Assembly (NCBI GenBank): GCA_050633505.1
Contig: JBOEGQ010000010.1
Location: 124,001-188,000 of the forward strand
Reading direction: 5' to 3'
DNA length: 64,000 nt
From: UBA1672 sp050633505
GTDB taxonomy: Bacteria > Pseudomonadota > Alphaproteobacteria > Micavibrionales > Micavibrionaceae
Made by a program: the position numbers and the translations under genes. Position 1 is the stretch's first letter; each line of letters opens with the position of its first letter. Positions 34,950 to 43,726 of this stretch are shown piece by piece. The notes beneath the pieces were generated by a model. The model was given only the letters and a program-made list of their open reading frames with translations, did not search any database and had not been told where the DNA came from.

Positions 34950-36531
34950 CTATATTCCCTTATTAACTCTTGTGTTCTTTATTGTGGCCTTCGCCTTGTT
35001 CCCATGCATAAATACACAAAGCCAATATTTGGTAAATGGGAATATTTCTTGGCTTCTCACCTCAGCCCAGCGCATGATTGAAGGCCAAAGCTTGGCAGGG
35101 CATATATATGAAACCAATCCCCCGCTTAGCATTATGCTATACATTCCACACGTTCTTATTGCCAAGTTATTAAACACCTCTCCGGTAGATATAGTCTTTG
35201 CCACCACGTTTTTCTTTGTTTTGGTATCAACCAGTGTAACCGCGCTTATTCTGCGCTATATCACGAATATAGAAAACACGATAAAGCCGGTTATTATCGC
35301 GGTATACCTCATAAGCATCACCATTGCCACAACACTCAGCTTCTCTGAGAGAGAGCATTACATTATCATGATGATGCTTCCGTTTATTTTGTGCCAATTC
35401 GCAATTAACAACAAACAACACATACCAAACGCCCTACTCATTCCGGTGTTCATTATCGGCTCAATAGGTATTCTGATAAAACCACATTACGGCATCGTAC
35501 CGACCGTTTTAATGTTCCAACGCATCTATCAGGACAAAACAGTCACCAGCTTTTTCAAAATAGATTTTTGGGTGCTCTTCGCCACCACATGCGCATATCT
35601 TATTTTATTAGGCACTATATTCCTTGAATACAGCACAACCATATTTCCAGACGTTGTAAACCTGTATCTAACCAACGACCAGATCGCGACAACGTTTAAA
35701 ACAGGTGAACTCTATATCACCTGCTTTATCCTAATGCCTGTATTAGAGTTTTTCAGAACAGACCTAACCAAAGAACAAAAGAAGTTTCTGTTTCTATTTT
35801 ATAGCAGCAGCCTGCTATGCCTTATCCCATACTTCGCGCAGATGAAGGGATATTACAACCACCTCATTCCCGCCTATGTGTTTTTTCTATGCGGCCTCTC
35901 TCTCTCTATCGCCTTTAGAACCGCACAAATCTGGAAAGACAAGACAATAATGCACCTTCTGGTACCTTGCATCGCAATTCTTAGCTTCCTAAACGTTTTC
36001 AGTGCACTTAGCAAAAATGTTATTACGCAAGAGGAAATCAAGTCCCTCCCGATTACACGCTATATTGAAGATAACTGCCAGAAGCCTTGTACCTTTTTTG
36101 CATTTCACAGTGATATTGAGCTGTTCAACCCGACGGCCATCGCTATGGGTTATACCCACGGCACGCGTTTCCCCAGTTACTGGTTTCTTCCTCAACTGAT
36201 TATAAGTTTAGAAAATAACCATGGTCAGACACCATATTACCAATCGTTAAAGGATAAATATTTACATTTAGTTGCCGAAGATCTGGAATATTATAAACCA
36301 TCCCTTCTCCTTATACGGAAAGACGTTCAAATCAATAAAGACATCCATTTTGATTACGTAGCATTCTTTGAAAAAAATCCACAATTCAACAAAATCATGA
36401 AGGACTCTTATACTCTCATCGAAACAAAAGAATTTGATAGAGGGCTATATTTTAAGGGAACAACACTTGGCGGTGTTTCTATGATGGAGTTTGATATCTA
36501 CAAGCGAACGAGTACCGCACTTAATCCTTAA
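34939..36531 (+). CDS. Polytopic membrane protein, GT-C-like glycosyltransferase, paralogue 2
   Basis: This 530-residue protein is the closest relative of the preceding gene: YETNPPLS (57-64), SEREHY, KPHYGIV, QMKGYYNH, TRFPSYWF, then EDLEYYKPSLLLIRK and a terminal FDIYK. About ten membrane helices are visible. It starts inside the end of paralogue 1, so translation is coupled. Its stop overlaps by 11 bases the stop of the antisense gtrA gene. Sequence layout suggests tandem duplication followed by divergence. The acceptor is unknown. Confidence 0.75.
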   Translation: MKTDYIPLLTLVFFIVAFALFPCINTQSQYLVNGNISWLLTSAQRMIEGQSLAGHIYETNPPLSIMLYIPHVLIAKLLNTSPVDIVFATTFFFVLVSTSVTALILRYITNIENTIKPVIIAVYLISITIATTLSFSEREHYIIMMMLPFILCQFAINNKQHIPNALLIPVFIIGSIGILIKPHYGIVPTVLMFQRIYQDKTVTSFFKIDFWVLFATTCAYLILLGTIFLEYSTTIFPDVVNLYLTNDQIATTFKTGELYITCFILMPVLEFFRTDLTKEQKKFLFLFYSSSLLCLIPYFAQMKGYYNHLIPAYVFFLCGLSLSIAFRTAQIWKDKTIMHLLVPCIAILSFLNVFSALSKNVITQEEIKSLPITRYIEDNCQKPCTFFAFHSDIELFNPTAIAMGYTHGTRFPSYWFLPQLIISLENNHGQTPYYQSLKDKYLHLVAEDLEYYKPSLLLIRKDVQINKDIHFDYVAFFEKNPQFNKIMKDSYTLIETKEFDRGLYFKGTTLGGVSMMEFDIYKRTSTALNP

Positions 36532-36913
36532 AAACGAATAACCAAGAGCCAACATAATTCCATGAAAATGAAACAAACATGGCTAGAATTTTGGCGAGAT
36601 AGACATTCGTATAAGAACCAACAATATAAATAGTTAATGTACTTAGGATTAATCCGATAAGTCCGATGACAACAAATGAGCTAATTTGCTTTATAAGTTG
36701 ATCCCGCTTCAGGTTCTTAAATGTCCATAGGGCGTTAATAATAAAACTGTTCGCAAGTGCAACAAAAAACGCACAAATATGCGCGCCAACAAACCCGATA
36801 CCAACTATATCATTCAACACAAAGAAGATAGAAAAATCAATAATGGTATTCAGCGCGCCAACAACCGAGAATTTGCTAAAACTTTTATAATGACTTCTAA
36901 CGATATCTCGCAT
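36521..36913 (-). CDS. gtrA: GtrA-family membrane protein (putative polyprenyl-phosphate-sugar flippase)
   Basis: GtrA-family proteins are small, four-helix membrane proteins thought to flip undecaprenyl-phosphate-linked sugars. The 130-residue protein has four hydrophobic segments, the typical FSVVGALNTIIDFSIFFVL opening and an end with SFSWNYVGSWLFVFKD. The ATG at 36913 has AGGAAAA about 6 bases upstream; a GTG at 36940 is the alternative. It is antisense to its neighbours, inside the row of glycosyltransferase-like genes. Confidence 0.85.
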   Translation of the reverse strand: MRDIVRSHYKSFSKFSVVGALNTIIDFSIFFVLNDIVGIGFVGAHICAFFVALANSFIINALWTFKNLKRDQLIKQISSFVVIGLIGLILSTLTIYIVGSYTNVYLAKILAMFVSFSWNYVGSWLFVFKD

Positions 36914-36951
36914 ATATTTTCCTAAAATTCCAAGGGGCACGGGAGATTACT

Positions 36952-38583
36952 TTGCACGATCAAACAAGCAGCGATTCACACGCATTATCTCTTCCGCTTA
37001 CCGCTGCCATTCTTATTCTATTTATAGGCTTTTGGTCAACACTCTATCTCAATGCTTTGATGAACATGGATGTCGGGTGGCTTTTGCAATGCCTGGATCG
37101 TTTCCTAAGTGGTGGTACATATTCGGAAAACTTCTACGAAACGAACCCGCCATTAAGCTTTCTCATCTACTTACCGGCTTATCCGCTCTATTCTTATTTA
37201 GAATGGGACGCATTGCATGCCATAATGACAATATTCTTGTTCTACATCGGACTATCGACCCTCGCTATGGTGGGACTGTTACGACAGCTAAACCTCACAC
37301 GAGATAGTATCATTTTGATTATAAGCGGTTACCTGATTGTCGACACATGGGCTGCAGGTATGTCATTTGGACAAAGAGATCATTTGGTGTTCACTTTCTT
37401 GATCCCTCTTTGCCTATACCAATACCTTTCAACAATGCAAAAACCGATACCGACTTGGTTATCTGCTCTTTCCATTATTCTGGGCGGGATCGCAATATGT
37501 CTTAAGCCTTATTACGGATTGGTCACTGCACTACTTTTTGTACATCGCCTGTATAAAACACGCTCATTATCACAATGCATAGTATCAAAGGACTTCCTTG
37601 GCCTAGTCATTATCGGCGGAAGCTATATCGCATTTGTGGCCACAACAACGCCTGACTTCCTATCCGTCATATTACCGGAGGTGTTATCCTTATACAGTAT
37701 AGATAAACCCTACCCGCTTAGCTCTCGCTTTTTCTATATCGGATATGCAGTTGTTGCCACAGCCTTCGCATATTTCCTGAAAAAGGAGACAATAACAGGG
37801 CAGAATATCCGTATCTGTGTTTTCATTCTCACAGGCTTTAGCATCCTATGCTTCATCCCTTACCTTTTACAAAATAAGGGATTTCATTATCATGCTTTTC
37901 CATCCATGGCATTCGGAATGCTTGCCCTGTTTTTAAGCACATATAACGTCATCACAGAGATTATTAAAAAACCGAATACCGCCTTGGTTATTGCATGCAT
38001 TATCATATCTTCTCTGACATACAGCGTTACAATCGGCAAAACCACCAGCCAATTCCTAACCGCCAAGCAATATTTAAAAACCCCTCTTATCGCCTCTATA
38101 ACGGACAACGCATGGAATGGTACATTTACGGTATATGACTTCAAATCGACATTTACGGCTCTACCGTTTTTAAGTGGATTAAATAACGGCTCTCGCTTTG
38201 GGCAATTGTGGCCATTATATAACTTGTCACTCTTACATGGCATGGTGAAAACCGAAGAAGAACGTGATCAAGTCAAAAAGGATATGATGGCAGTCGTTGA
38301 CTTATTAGTAGAAGACATAGAAAAACAACCACCAAGTGTGATCGCCATTCCGCGATATCCTGACCCGGCGACGCAAAAGGAAACCGATGCATTTCTAACG
38401 TTCTTACGCACCCACCAACAATTCGATGAAAACCTTAAAAACTATCATTTCGAAGGCACAAAAAAATATAACAGATGCCTCCACAATGATAATAGTGACG
38501 CAGAATGCATACTAAGCTATGATGTCTATGTTTTAGAACAGCCACAACAAAATATAGAAAAATCAAACAGGGGTGATTTATAA
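36952..38583 (+). CDS. Polytopic membrane protein, GT-C-like glycosyltransferase, paralogue 3 (TTG start)
   Basis: This 543-residue protein is the most diverged paralogue: YETNPPLS (62-69), GQRDHL in place of SEREH, KPYYGLV, QNKGFHYH, SRFGQLW, EDIEKQPPSVIAI, and a terminal YDVYV. It has about ten membrane helices. The predicted start is TTG, with a GGGAGA ribosome-binding site 6 bases upstream at 36941. Its TAA shares a base with the ATG of the GT2 gene, so they are coupled. It probably glycosylates the same class of acceptor as its paralogues. Confidence 0.74.
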   Translation: MHDQTSSDSHALSLPLTAAILILFIGFWSTLYLNALMNMDVGWLLQCLDRFLSGGTYSENFYETNPPLSFLIYLPAYPLYSYLEWDALHAIMTIFLFYIGLSTLAMVGLLRQLNLTRDSIILIISGYLIVDTWAAGMSFGQRDHLVFTFLIPLCLYQYLSTMQKPIPTWLSALSIILGGIAICLKPYYGLVTALLFVHRLYKTRSLSQCIVSKDFLGLVIIGGSYIAFVATTTPDFLSVILPEVLSLYSIDKPYPLSSRFFYIGYAVVATAFAYFLKKETITGQNIRICVFILTGFSILCFIPYLLQNKGFHYHAFPSMAFGMLALFLSTYNVITEIIKKPNTALVIACIIISSLTYSVTIGKTTSQFLTAKQYLKTPLIASITDNAWNGTFTVYDFKSTFTALPFLSGLNNGSRFGQLWPLYNLSLLHGMVKTEEERDQVKKDMMAVVDLLVEDIEKQPPSVIAIPRYPDPATQKETDAFLTFLRTHQQFDENLKNYHFEGTKKYNRCLHNDNSDAECILSYDVYVLEQPQQNIEKSNRGDL

Positions 38584-39530
38584 TGCCTAAAAAAAGAGAG
38601 CGCATATCCATCGTTATACCCTGTTATAACGAAGAAGAAGTTATCAATATATGTCACAAGGCCGTTACAGATGTCATTGATACACTCCCTTATGACTTTG
38701 AACTTATTTACGTTAATGACGGTAGCCGCGATAGCACGCAAAACCTTCTTGAAGCCATCCATGAAAAAGATGAGCGTGCCATTATTATCAACCTGTCCCG
38801 GAATTTCGGCAAAGAAGCCGCAATGACAGCAGGCATTGACCATGTAACTGGTGATGCGCTGATTATTCTTGATGCCGATTTGCAAGACCCACCAGATTTA
38901 ATCCCCGACCTGATAAAGGTTTGGAAAGACGAAAATGCAGATGTGGTCTATGGCCAACGTGTTATCCGCGAAGGAGAAACATGGTTCAAAAAATTCAGTG
39001 CCACTGGCTTTTACAGCGTCATAAATTATGTTGCCAATAACGTAGAGATCCCCAAAAACACAGGTGATTTCCGCCTGATGAACAGGCGCGCTATTGATGC
39101 GTTAATCCAGCTAAGAGAAAAGCATCGCTTTATGAAGGGGTTATTCACATGGGTTGGGTATAAGCAAGTCGCGTTCAAATATAACCGCGCACCACGCGCC
39201 GCAGGCGGCACAAAATGGAGCTACTTAAAACTTTGGCAATTGGCGCTTGAAGGGATAACAGGGTTTAGCACCACTCCCTTACGCGCCGCCAGTTTATTTG
39301 GGTTATTCATTTCGGCCTTCTCCTTCCTATTCGGTAGCTTTATTCTTATCAGAACCTTATTCTTTGGTGCCGACGTTGAAGGTTGGGCATCTATTATGGT
39401 TATGATCACATTCCTAAGCGGTATACAGCTTCTTAGTATCGGTATATTAGGTGAATATATCGGACGCATTTTCGGAGAAGTCAAGCGCCGCCCCCTCTAC
39501 TTCATTGATACTGTTCACAAACAAGACTAA
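38583..39530 (+). CDS. gtrB: GtrB-like polyprenyl-phosphate glycosyltransferase (GT2, two C-terminal helices)
   Basis: The GT-A domain of this 315-residue protein shows IVIPCYNEEEV at the start, a NDGSRD segment (45-50), the DXD-region DADLQDPPD (97-105) and GDFRLMNRRA. Two C-terminal membrane helices (about 239-262 and 270-294) complete the GtrB/DPM1-like architecture. Such enzymes make undecaprenyl-phosphate-sugar on the cytoplasmic face. With GtrA and GT-C-like partners beside it, this is a gtr-type envelope glycosylation set. The donor sugar is not deducible. Confidence 0.88.
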   Translation: MPKKRERISIVIPCYNEEEVINICHKAVTDVIDTLPYDFELIYVNDGSRDSTQNLLEAIHEKDERAIIINLSRNFGKEAAMTAGIDHVTGDALIILDADLQDPPDLIPDLIKVWKDENADVVYGQRVIREGETWFKKFSATGFYSVINYVANNVEIPKNTGDFRLMNRRAIDALIQLREKHRFMKGLFTWVGYKQVAFKYNRAPRAAGGTKWSYLKLWQLALEGITGFSTTPLRAASLFGLFISAFSFLFGSFILIRTLFFGADVEGWASIMVMITFLSGIQLLSIGILGEYIGRIFGEVKRRPLYFIDTVHKQD

Positions 39531-39659
39531 AAAAATTACACCTGTAACAGAAAATTAACCCTCTTCCCCTAAGGTGATTTAATCGCTATTATCAGTAGGT
39601 CATTTACTGTGTTACTGCGTCTTGTTTTGTACATTTCTATTTAAGGGAAAATATCATCA

Positions 39660-40616
39660 ATGTCAGAAAAGATCTTACCGAAATCAGGAAAAAAATATCG
39701 CCTTATTACACGTAGTGACATGGACGGGCTGGTCTGTGGTATCCTCTTAAAAGAATTAGACATTATTGATGATGTGACATTTGCACACCCGAAAGACATG
39801 CAAGACGGACTGATTGAGGTCGGACCAGGTGATATCACAACCAACCTCCCCTATGTTGAAGATGCCTATCTTGCATTTGATCACCACGCCAGTGAGGAAG
39901 CACGCGTTGAGGGCACGCCAGACAATCATGTTATAGATATCAATGCCCCATCTGCCGCACGTGTTGTTTATGAATATTTTGGTGGCGCCGCGGCATTCCC
40001 GCGCGTGTCGGATGACATGATGCTTGCCGTTGATAAGGCAGACTCAGCAGATTTCACAAAAGAAGAAATTCTCTCACCCGAAGGATGGGTGCTTTTAAGT
40101 TTCCTTATGGATGCACGAACAGGGCTTGGCCGTTTTAGAGACTTTAACATCTCTAATTATCAGCTCATGATGAAGCTCATCGATTTCTGTCGTGAGAAAA
40201 ACGATATTAAAGGGATACTTGAACTCCCCGATGTTAAAGAACGCGTTGATCTGTATTTTGAGCATCAAGTAAAATGTAGAGAACAAATTGAACGCTGCGC
40301 GACTATCCACAACAATTTGGTTGTTCTGGACTTACGTAAGGAAGAAACCATATGGGCCGGAAATCGCTTCATCATTTATGCTCTCTTCCCGCAATGCAAT
40401 ATTTCCATTCACGTTTTATGGGGTAAAAATAAGCAAAACACCGTTTTTGCAACCGGTAAGTCGATACTTGACCGCTCAAGCGAAACTGATATTGGGTCTC
40501 TTATGCTTCATTATGGTGGCGGTGGTCATCACGCGGCTGGGACATGTCAGGTTCCAAACCTGCAAGCGGAAGAAATTCTTCAAGAATTAATTGCCCGAAT
40601 TAACACAGATGGCTAA
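39660..40616 (+). CDS. DHH-family phosphoesterase
   Basis: The 318-residue protein has DHH-family motifs: RSDMDGL (about 18-24), FDHH (73-76), a conserved Asp in AVDKADSADF, and a C-terminal DHHA1 motif GGGGHHAAG (about 285-293). This family includes exopolyphosphatase, NrnA-type nanoRNases and cyclic dinucleotide phosphodiesterases; I cannot choose among them. The gene is 43 bases upstream of the adenylate-forming gene, so they may share a transcript. The 129-base gap before it has no gene. Confidence 0.85.
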   Translation: MSEKILPKSGKKYRLITRSDMDGLVCGILLKELDIIDDVTFAHPKDMQDGLIEVGPGDITTNLPYVEDAYLAFDHHASEEARVEGTPDNHVIDINAPSAARVVYEYFGGAAAFPRVSDDMMLAVDKADSADFTKEEILSPEGWVLLSFLMDARTGLGRFRDFNISNYQLMMKLIDFCREKNDIKGILELPDVKERVDLYFEHQVKCREQIERCATIHNNLVVLDLRKEETIWAGNRFIIYALFPQCNISIHVLWGKNKQNTVFATGKSILDRSSETDIGSLMLHYGGGGHHAAGTCQVPNLQAEEILQELIARINTDG

Positions 40617-40659
40617 ACTCTGCTTGTCTTAAATTCTATTATAGAACAAGTGGTCTTCT

Positions 40660-42066
40660 ATGAACATAATACGTAAAGCAACCGGGTTTTCCTTGGCCTT
40701 ATCCAAAATCAAGAAAAGCCCCAAGTCACGCAGACAACGTCTGCTTGACATTATTACGCATGCAAATAATACAACCCCCTTTTATAAGGGAACATTCGAT
40801 GCATTTTTATCCCATGCACAATCTTTGAATGATGAAGAGTTTTTCTACGCCTATCGTCATTTACCTATTGTCGAAAAGCAAAACCTGAAAGACCAAAATG
40901 ATTCATTCATGTCAAATCACCTGCACGACAAAGTGGATTTACTGGCAGATGGTAAAACACCAACTGCAATGCAATTTATAAAACACGCCCTCATCAAAAA
41001 AGACTTTTTTGCATCTCTATCGACAGGTGGTACATCAGGTATTCCGACATATCGCTGGATTGATTATGATGATGCGAACCTATTCGCACAAAGCTTCCTT
41101 CATTCTTTTAAATTAAATGGCTGGTCTCCTGGGGAAAGCTTCGTTGTTTACTATCCGTTGAAATCCTATTTCACTGGCGCATATGCCGACCAAGCAAAGG
41201 CCTTACAACGTTATTTTGGCTTCACAATGGTGCCTTTTGAAACAGTCACAAAGGAAAGCGCGCTTGAATTACTGGAGACATTGAAAAAAAACAAATCGAC
41301 TTTACTGGTTATATTCCCATGCGTTTTACAACGTATTGCCGAAATTATGTACCGTGAGAATATCCCGCCCTTCACAGGCCTTCCCTATATCAATGTGAGC
41401 GGTGAATTCTTCTTGGACTGCAGTAAATCATTCATTCAGACCATGTTTCCGGATAGTGATATCCAATCAACGTATGGCGCTGTCGAATTTGGAGAAATCG
41501 CACATCAAAAGGATTTAAGCAGCTTTGACTACGATGTATTTGATGATTACGCCTATCTGGAACAAGGCCCTAAGAACAGTATTCTGGTTACGTCGTACAG
41601 ACAAAAGGCATTTCCCCTTATCCGTTATAAAATTGAGGACATGGGGCAAGTGGTAACACATGATGACGGCAGCCAAAGTATTATGAATCTGGAGGGTAAA
41701 AATACAGATTATCTGGTCGGCGCAGACGGTTATATGTATTTTGCCTCATTCTTCAATCAAATGGTGAATGACATTAATCGACGTTTTAATATGCCAATCA
41801 TTCACTTTATGCTTCGTCATGATCAAAATGACGATGACCGTCGTCATATGCAACTCAACTTCGTTTTGAAAACAGCCGGTAAAGAAGAAAAAATAGAACA
41901 AGAAATTCGACGGATCGTAGAGCCGGTTTTTGAAAACTATGACCACATAGACATTCAATTCCCAACACATTTCGAACATGACTATACGCGTAAATTTAAG
42001 ATCATTGGCGAAGGTGACGGACAGGCAGAAGTCGTTGGCGGATATTATCAACGCAAGGCATCATAA
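40660..42066 (+). CDS. PaaK/CapK-like adenylate-forming enzyme
   Basis: The protein of 468 residues shows adenylate-forming (ANL) motifs: the P-loop-like STGGTSGIP (121-129), STYGAVEFGEI (A5 motif region) and FPLIRYKIEDMG (A7 region). Resemblance is to the CapK/phenylacetate-CoA ligase group, which includes enzymes with unknown substrates in polysaccharide or lipid loci. Its stop is 2 bases before the LD-carboxypeptidase start, so the two are coupled. The acid activated is not identifiable from sequence. Confidence 0.76.
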   Translation: MNIIRKATGFSLALSKIKKSPKSRRQRLLDIITHANNTTPFYKGTFDAFLSHAQSLNDEEFFYAYRHLPIVEKQNLKDQNDSFMSNHLHDKVDLLADGKTPTAMQFIKHALIKKDFFASLSTGGTSGIPTYRWIDYDDANLFAQSFLHSFKLNGWSPGESFVVYYPLKSYFTGAYADQAKALQRYFGFTMVPFETVTKESALELLETLKKNKSTLLVIFPCVLQRIAEIMYRENIPPFTGLPYINVSGEFFLDCSKSFIQTMFPDSDIQSTYGAVEFGEIAHQKDLSSFDYDVFDDYAYLEQGPKNSILVTSYRQKAFPLIRYKIEDMGQVVTHDDGSQSIMNLEGKNTDYLVGADGYMYFASFFNQMVNDINRRFNMPIIHFMLRHDQNDDDRRHMQLNFVLKTAGKEEKIEQEIRRIVEPVFENYDHIDIQFPTHFEHDYTRKFKIIGEGDGQAEVVGGYYQRKAS

Positions 42067-42068
42067 CC

Positions 42069-42977
42069 ATGGCAGTTCTTCCCGCGCAACTCCCCCCGAA
42101 TGGAACAATAGGCGTTTTTGCACCATCCAGTTGGGTTGAACGGGATGATATAGAGAAATCTAAAGCTCTTCTTGAACAACGTGGCTATAAGGTTTTCATC
42201 CACCCCCAGACTTATGAGCGGGAAAATCAATCCGCCGGCACAATATTACAAAAAGTTTTGGCTTTTCAAGGGCTATGGCAGCGCAAAGACATTGATGTCA
42301 TCTGGGCCGCTGGCGGTGGAAACCGTTGCACCCACCTATTAGAGAGTATCAACTTCAACAGACTTAACCAGACACAGCCAAAGCCCGTTATCGGATTCAG
42401 CGATGCCACCGCCCTGCTTAACGCCTTATATGCAAATAACGATATCATCACATTTCACGGCCCGGTCTTTAAGAACCTACACGCCTATCAACAGACAGAT
42501 CACTTATTCGGTCTATTATCAGGAGAAAAGGCTAATTACCCCGTGACACAGGATAATGTCCTTTGTGAAGGAAAAACACAGGGACACCTTATCGGTGGAA
42601 ATCTGAGTGTTTTTCAATATCTGCCTCAAACCCTGCCTAACGACATTCATCAAAATGCTGTTTTATTTCTGGAAGACTGTAATGAAGAACTAAGCCGTAT
42701 AGACCGCATGTTCCTGCATTTAAAACGAACAGGTACATTATCAGCCATAAACGGTCTCTTGATTGGGCAATTCACCAATATGCCGGAAAGCGGTAAACCA
42801 TTTGGCTATAGCTTAAAAGATATTATTCAAGAGCATACCGACGGTCTGGATATTCCAATACTATATGATTTACCATTCGGGCACGGCGCAGACCTCTATA
42901 CATTTCCGATTGGCGCGGAAATTGAAATAGACACACAAACGAATAGCCTAAGCCTTACGCAAGGCGTTTGTGCCTAA
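42069..42977 (+). CDS. S66-family LD-carboxypeptidase (LdcA/MccF-like)
   Basis: The 302-residue protein has the S66 serine peptidase motifs: nucleophile Ser111 in GFSDAT, the Glu in ED(C)NEELSRIDR, and the His in PFGHGAD. LdcA cleaves the terminal D-Ala from muropeptide tetrapeptides in murein recycling; the sister MccF cleaves peptidyl- and aminoacyl-adenylates. No signal peptide is seen, so it is cytoplasmic. It follows a PaaK-like adenylate-forming gene with a 2-base gap. Confidence 0.88.
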   Translation: MAVLPAQLPPNGTIGVFAPSSWVERDDIEKSKALLEQRGYKVFIHPQTYERENQSAGTILQKVLAFQGLWQRKDIDVIWAAGGGNRCTHLLESINFNRLNQTQPKPVIGFSDATALLNALYANNDIITFHGPVFKNLHAYQQTDHLFGLLSGEKANYPVTQDNVLCEGKTQGHLIGGNLSVFQYLPQTLPNDIHQNAVLFLEDCNEELSRIDRMFLHLKRTGTLSAINGLLIGQFTNMPESGKPFGYSLKDIIQEHTDGLDIPILYDLPFGHGADLYTFPIGAEIEIDTQTNSLSLTQGVCA

Positions 42978-42978
42978 G

Positions 42979-43425
42979 TTATATTTCTGTGACAGCATAT
43001 TCATGAATATTAAAACCATCATGTATGCCCCAAAAGTCTACAATAGAGAATATTTGACCATTCGGCAGAAAAGATAGCTGGCTCATCGCATCAAATGACC
43101 GCTCTTCCTCAACCGCATTCTTTGAAAAGAGCTTTTTCTTTCTTTTCGGTTTAAACAGAAAGCTCCACTTTATATAGGCCGTGGCTTCCCTACGCCCCCA
43201 TGAAAAGTCATGAACCTTATAACGCCCGCCTTGATGCAATGAAAATCGCGTCTTCCATAAGGATTTGACGCTTTCTCTTCCCTGCACTTTCAAATATGGA
43301 TCTTCTAAAGCCAGAGACACCGAAGAGACAGCATCCAACAAATCCATTGCTCTGGGATTTGAGTTCTCAAAAAGTTCAATAAAATCTTCAAGAGGCTTTT
43401 GCAGCGATAAATCAGGCTCAAACAT
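42979..43425 (-). CDS. NTF2/SnoaL-like protein
   Basis: The 148-residue protein has an N-terminal helix (DLLDAVSSVSLALEDPYL) and RGRESVKSLWKTRF-like start of an NTF2-like cone, with RYKVHDFSWG and a C-terminal strand FSIVDFWGIHD. Proteins of this fold bind small hydrophobic molecules or act as enzymes; the role here is unknown. It converges with the LD-carboxypeptidase, 1-2 bases apart. A basic insert (KPKRKKKLF) lies mid-protein. Confidence 0.68.
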   Translation of the reverse strand: MFEPDLSLQKPLEDFIELFENSNPRAMDLLDAVSSVSLALEDPYLKVQGRESVKSLWKTRFSLHQGGRYKVHDFSWGRREATAYIKWSFLFKPKRKKKLFSKNAVEEERSFDAMSQLSFLPNGQIFSIVDFWGIHDGFNIHEYAVTEI

Positions 43426-43590
43426 TACTTACCTCCTTGCAGAAAACCAAGAGAATCACCAAATGTGAATCGTGAGCATATCCAGAAAAACCGCTGTTTT
43501 AAATAGGAAATATTAAGATTATGTAAAATTTTTTCATTTTTAAAGCAATTAGAGTTGTAAAAACCCCATTTTTTTGGTATGATCCCTCTC

Positions 43591-43664
43591 ATGTCACGTT
43601 AAATGAATTGATTGAAAATAGCTGTGAGCAACCCTTCCAGAGAAGTCAGTTGCTCTATTTTTTT
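43591..43664 (+). ncRNA. Candidate short RNA or attenuated leader upstream of carD
   Basis: The interval runs from the predicted start to the end of a T-rich tail. It contains GAGCAAC...GTTGCTC with an inner CTTC-cagaGAAG stem and the tail TATTTTTTT, the shape of a Rho-independent terminator. A three-codon frame (ATG TCA CGT stop) begins at its 5' end. It could be a free small RNA or a leader regulating read-through into carD. Confidence 0.45.
43626..43664 (+). terminator. Rho-independent terminator-like structure before carD
   Basis: GAGCAAC (43626-43632) pairs with GTTGCTC (43649-43655); an inner CTTC/GAAG stem lies within. The run TATTTTTTT follows directly. It sits 62 bases before carD, between the predicted promoter and the coding region. 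Confidence 0.7.
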
Positions 43665-43726
43665 CCCCTCTTCACAACAAGACATAAATATATTTTTAAA
43701 AGTAAAACAACAAAAGGTGATTGATT

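Larger units (their letters stand above)
43426..43726 (+). promoter_or_regulatory. carD upstream region: promoter followed by a terminator
   Basis: TTGTAA (43555-43560) and TATGAT (43578-43583) with a 17-base spacer form a good promoter. A transcript would start near 43591. About 35 bases later lies an intrinsic terminator-like structure, so part of the transcript may end at 43664 as a ~74-base RNA. The rest before the carD ATG at 43727 holds an AAAGGTGA ribosome-binding site. Confidence 0.6.

Noticed and set aside
40660..42977. A complete microcin C-type biosynthesis and immunity locus
   Set aside because: There is no heptapeptide precursor, no MccB-type adenylating enzyme and no exporter. 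Only the S66 family link exists, so I kept it as a question and not as a call.
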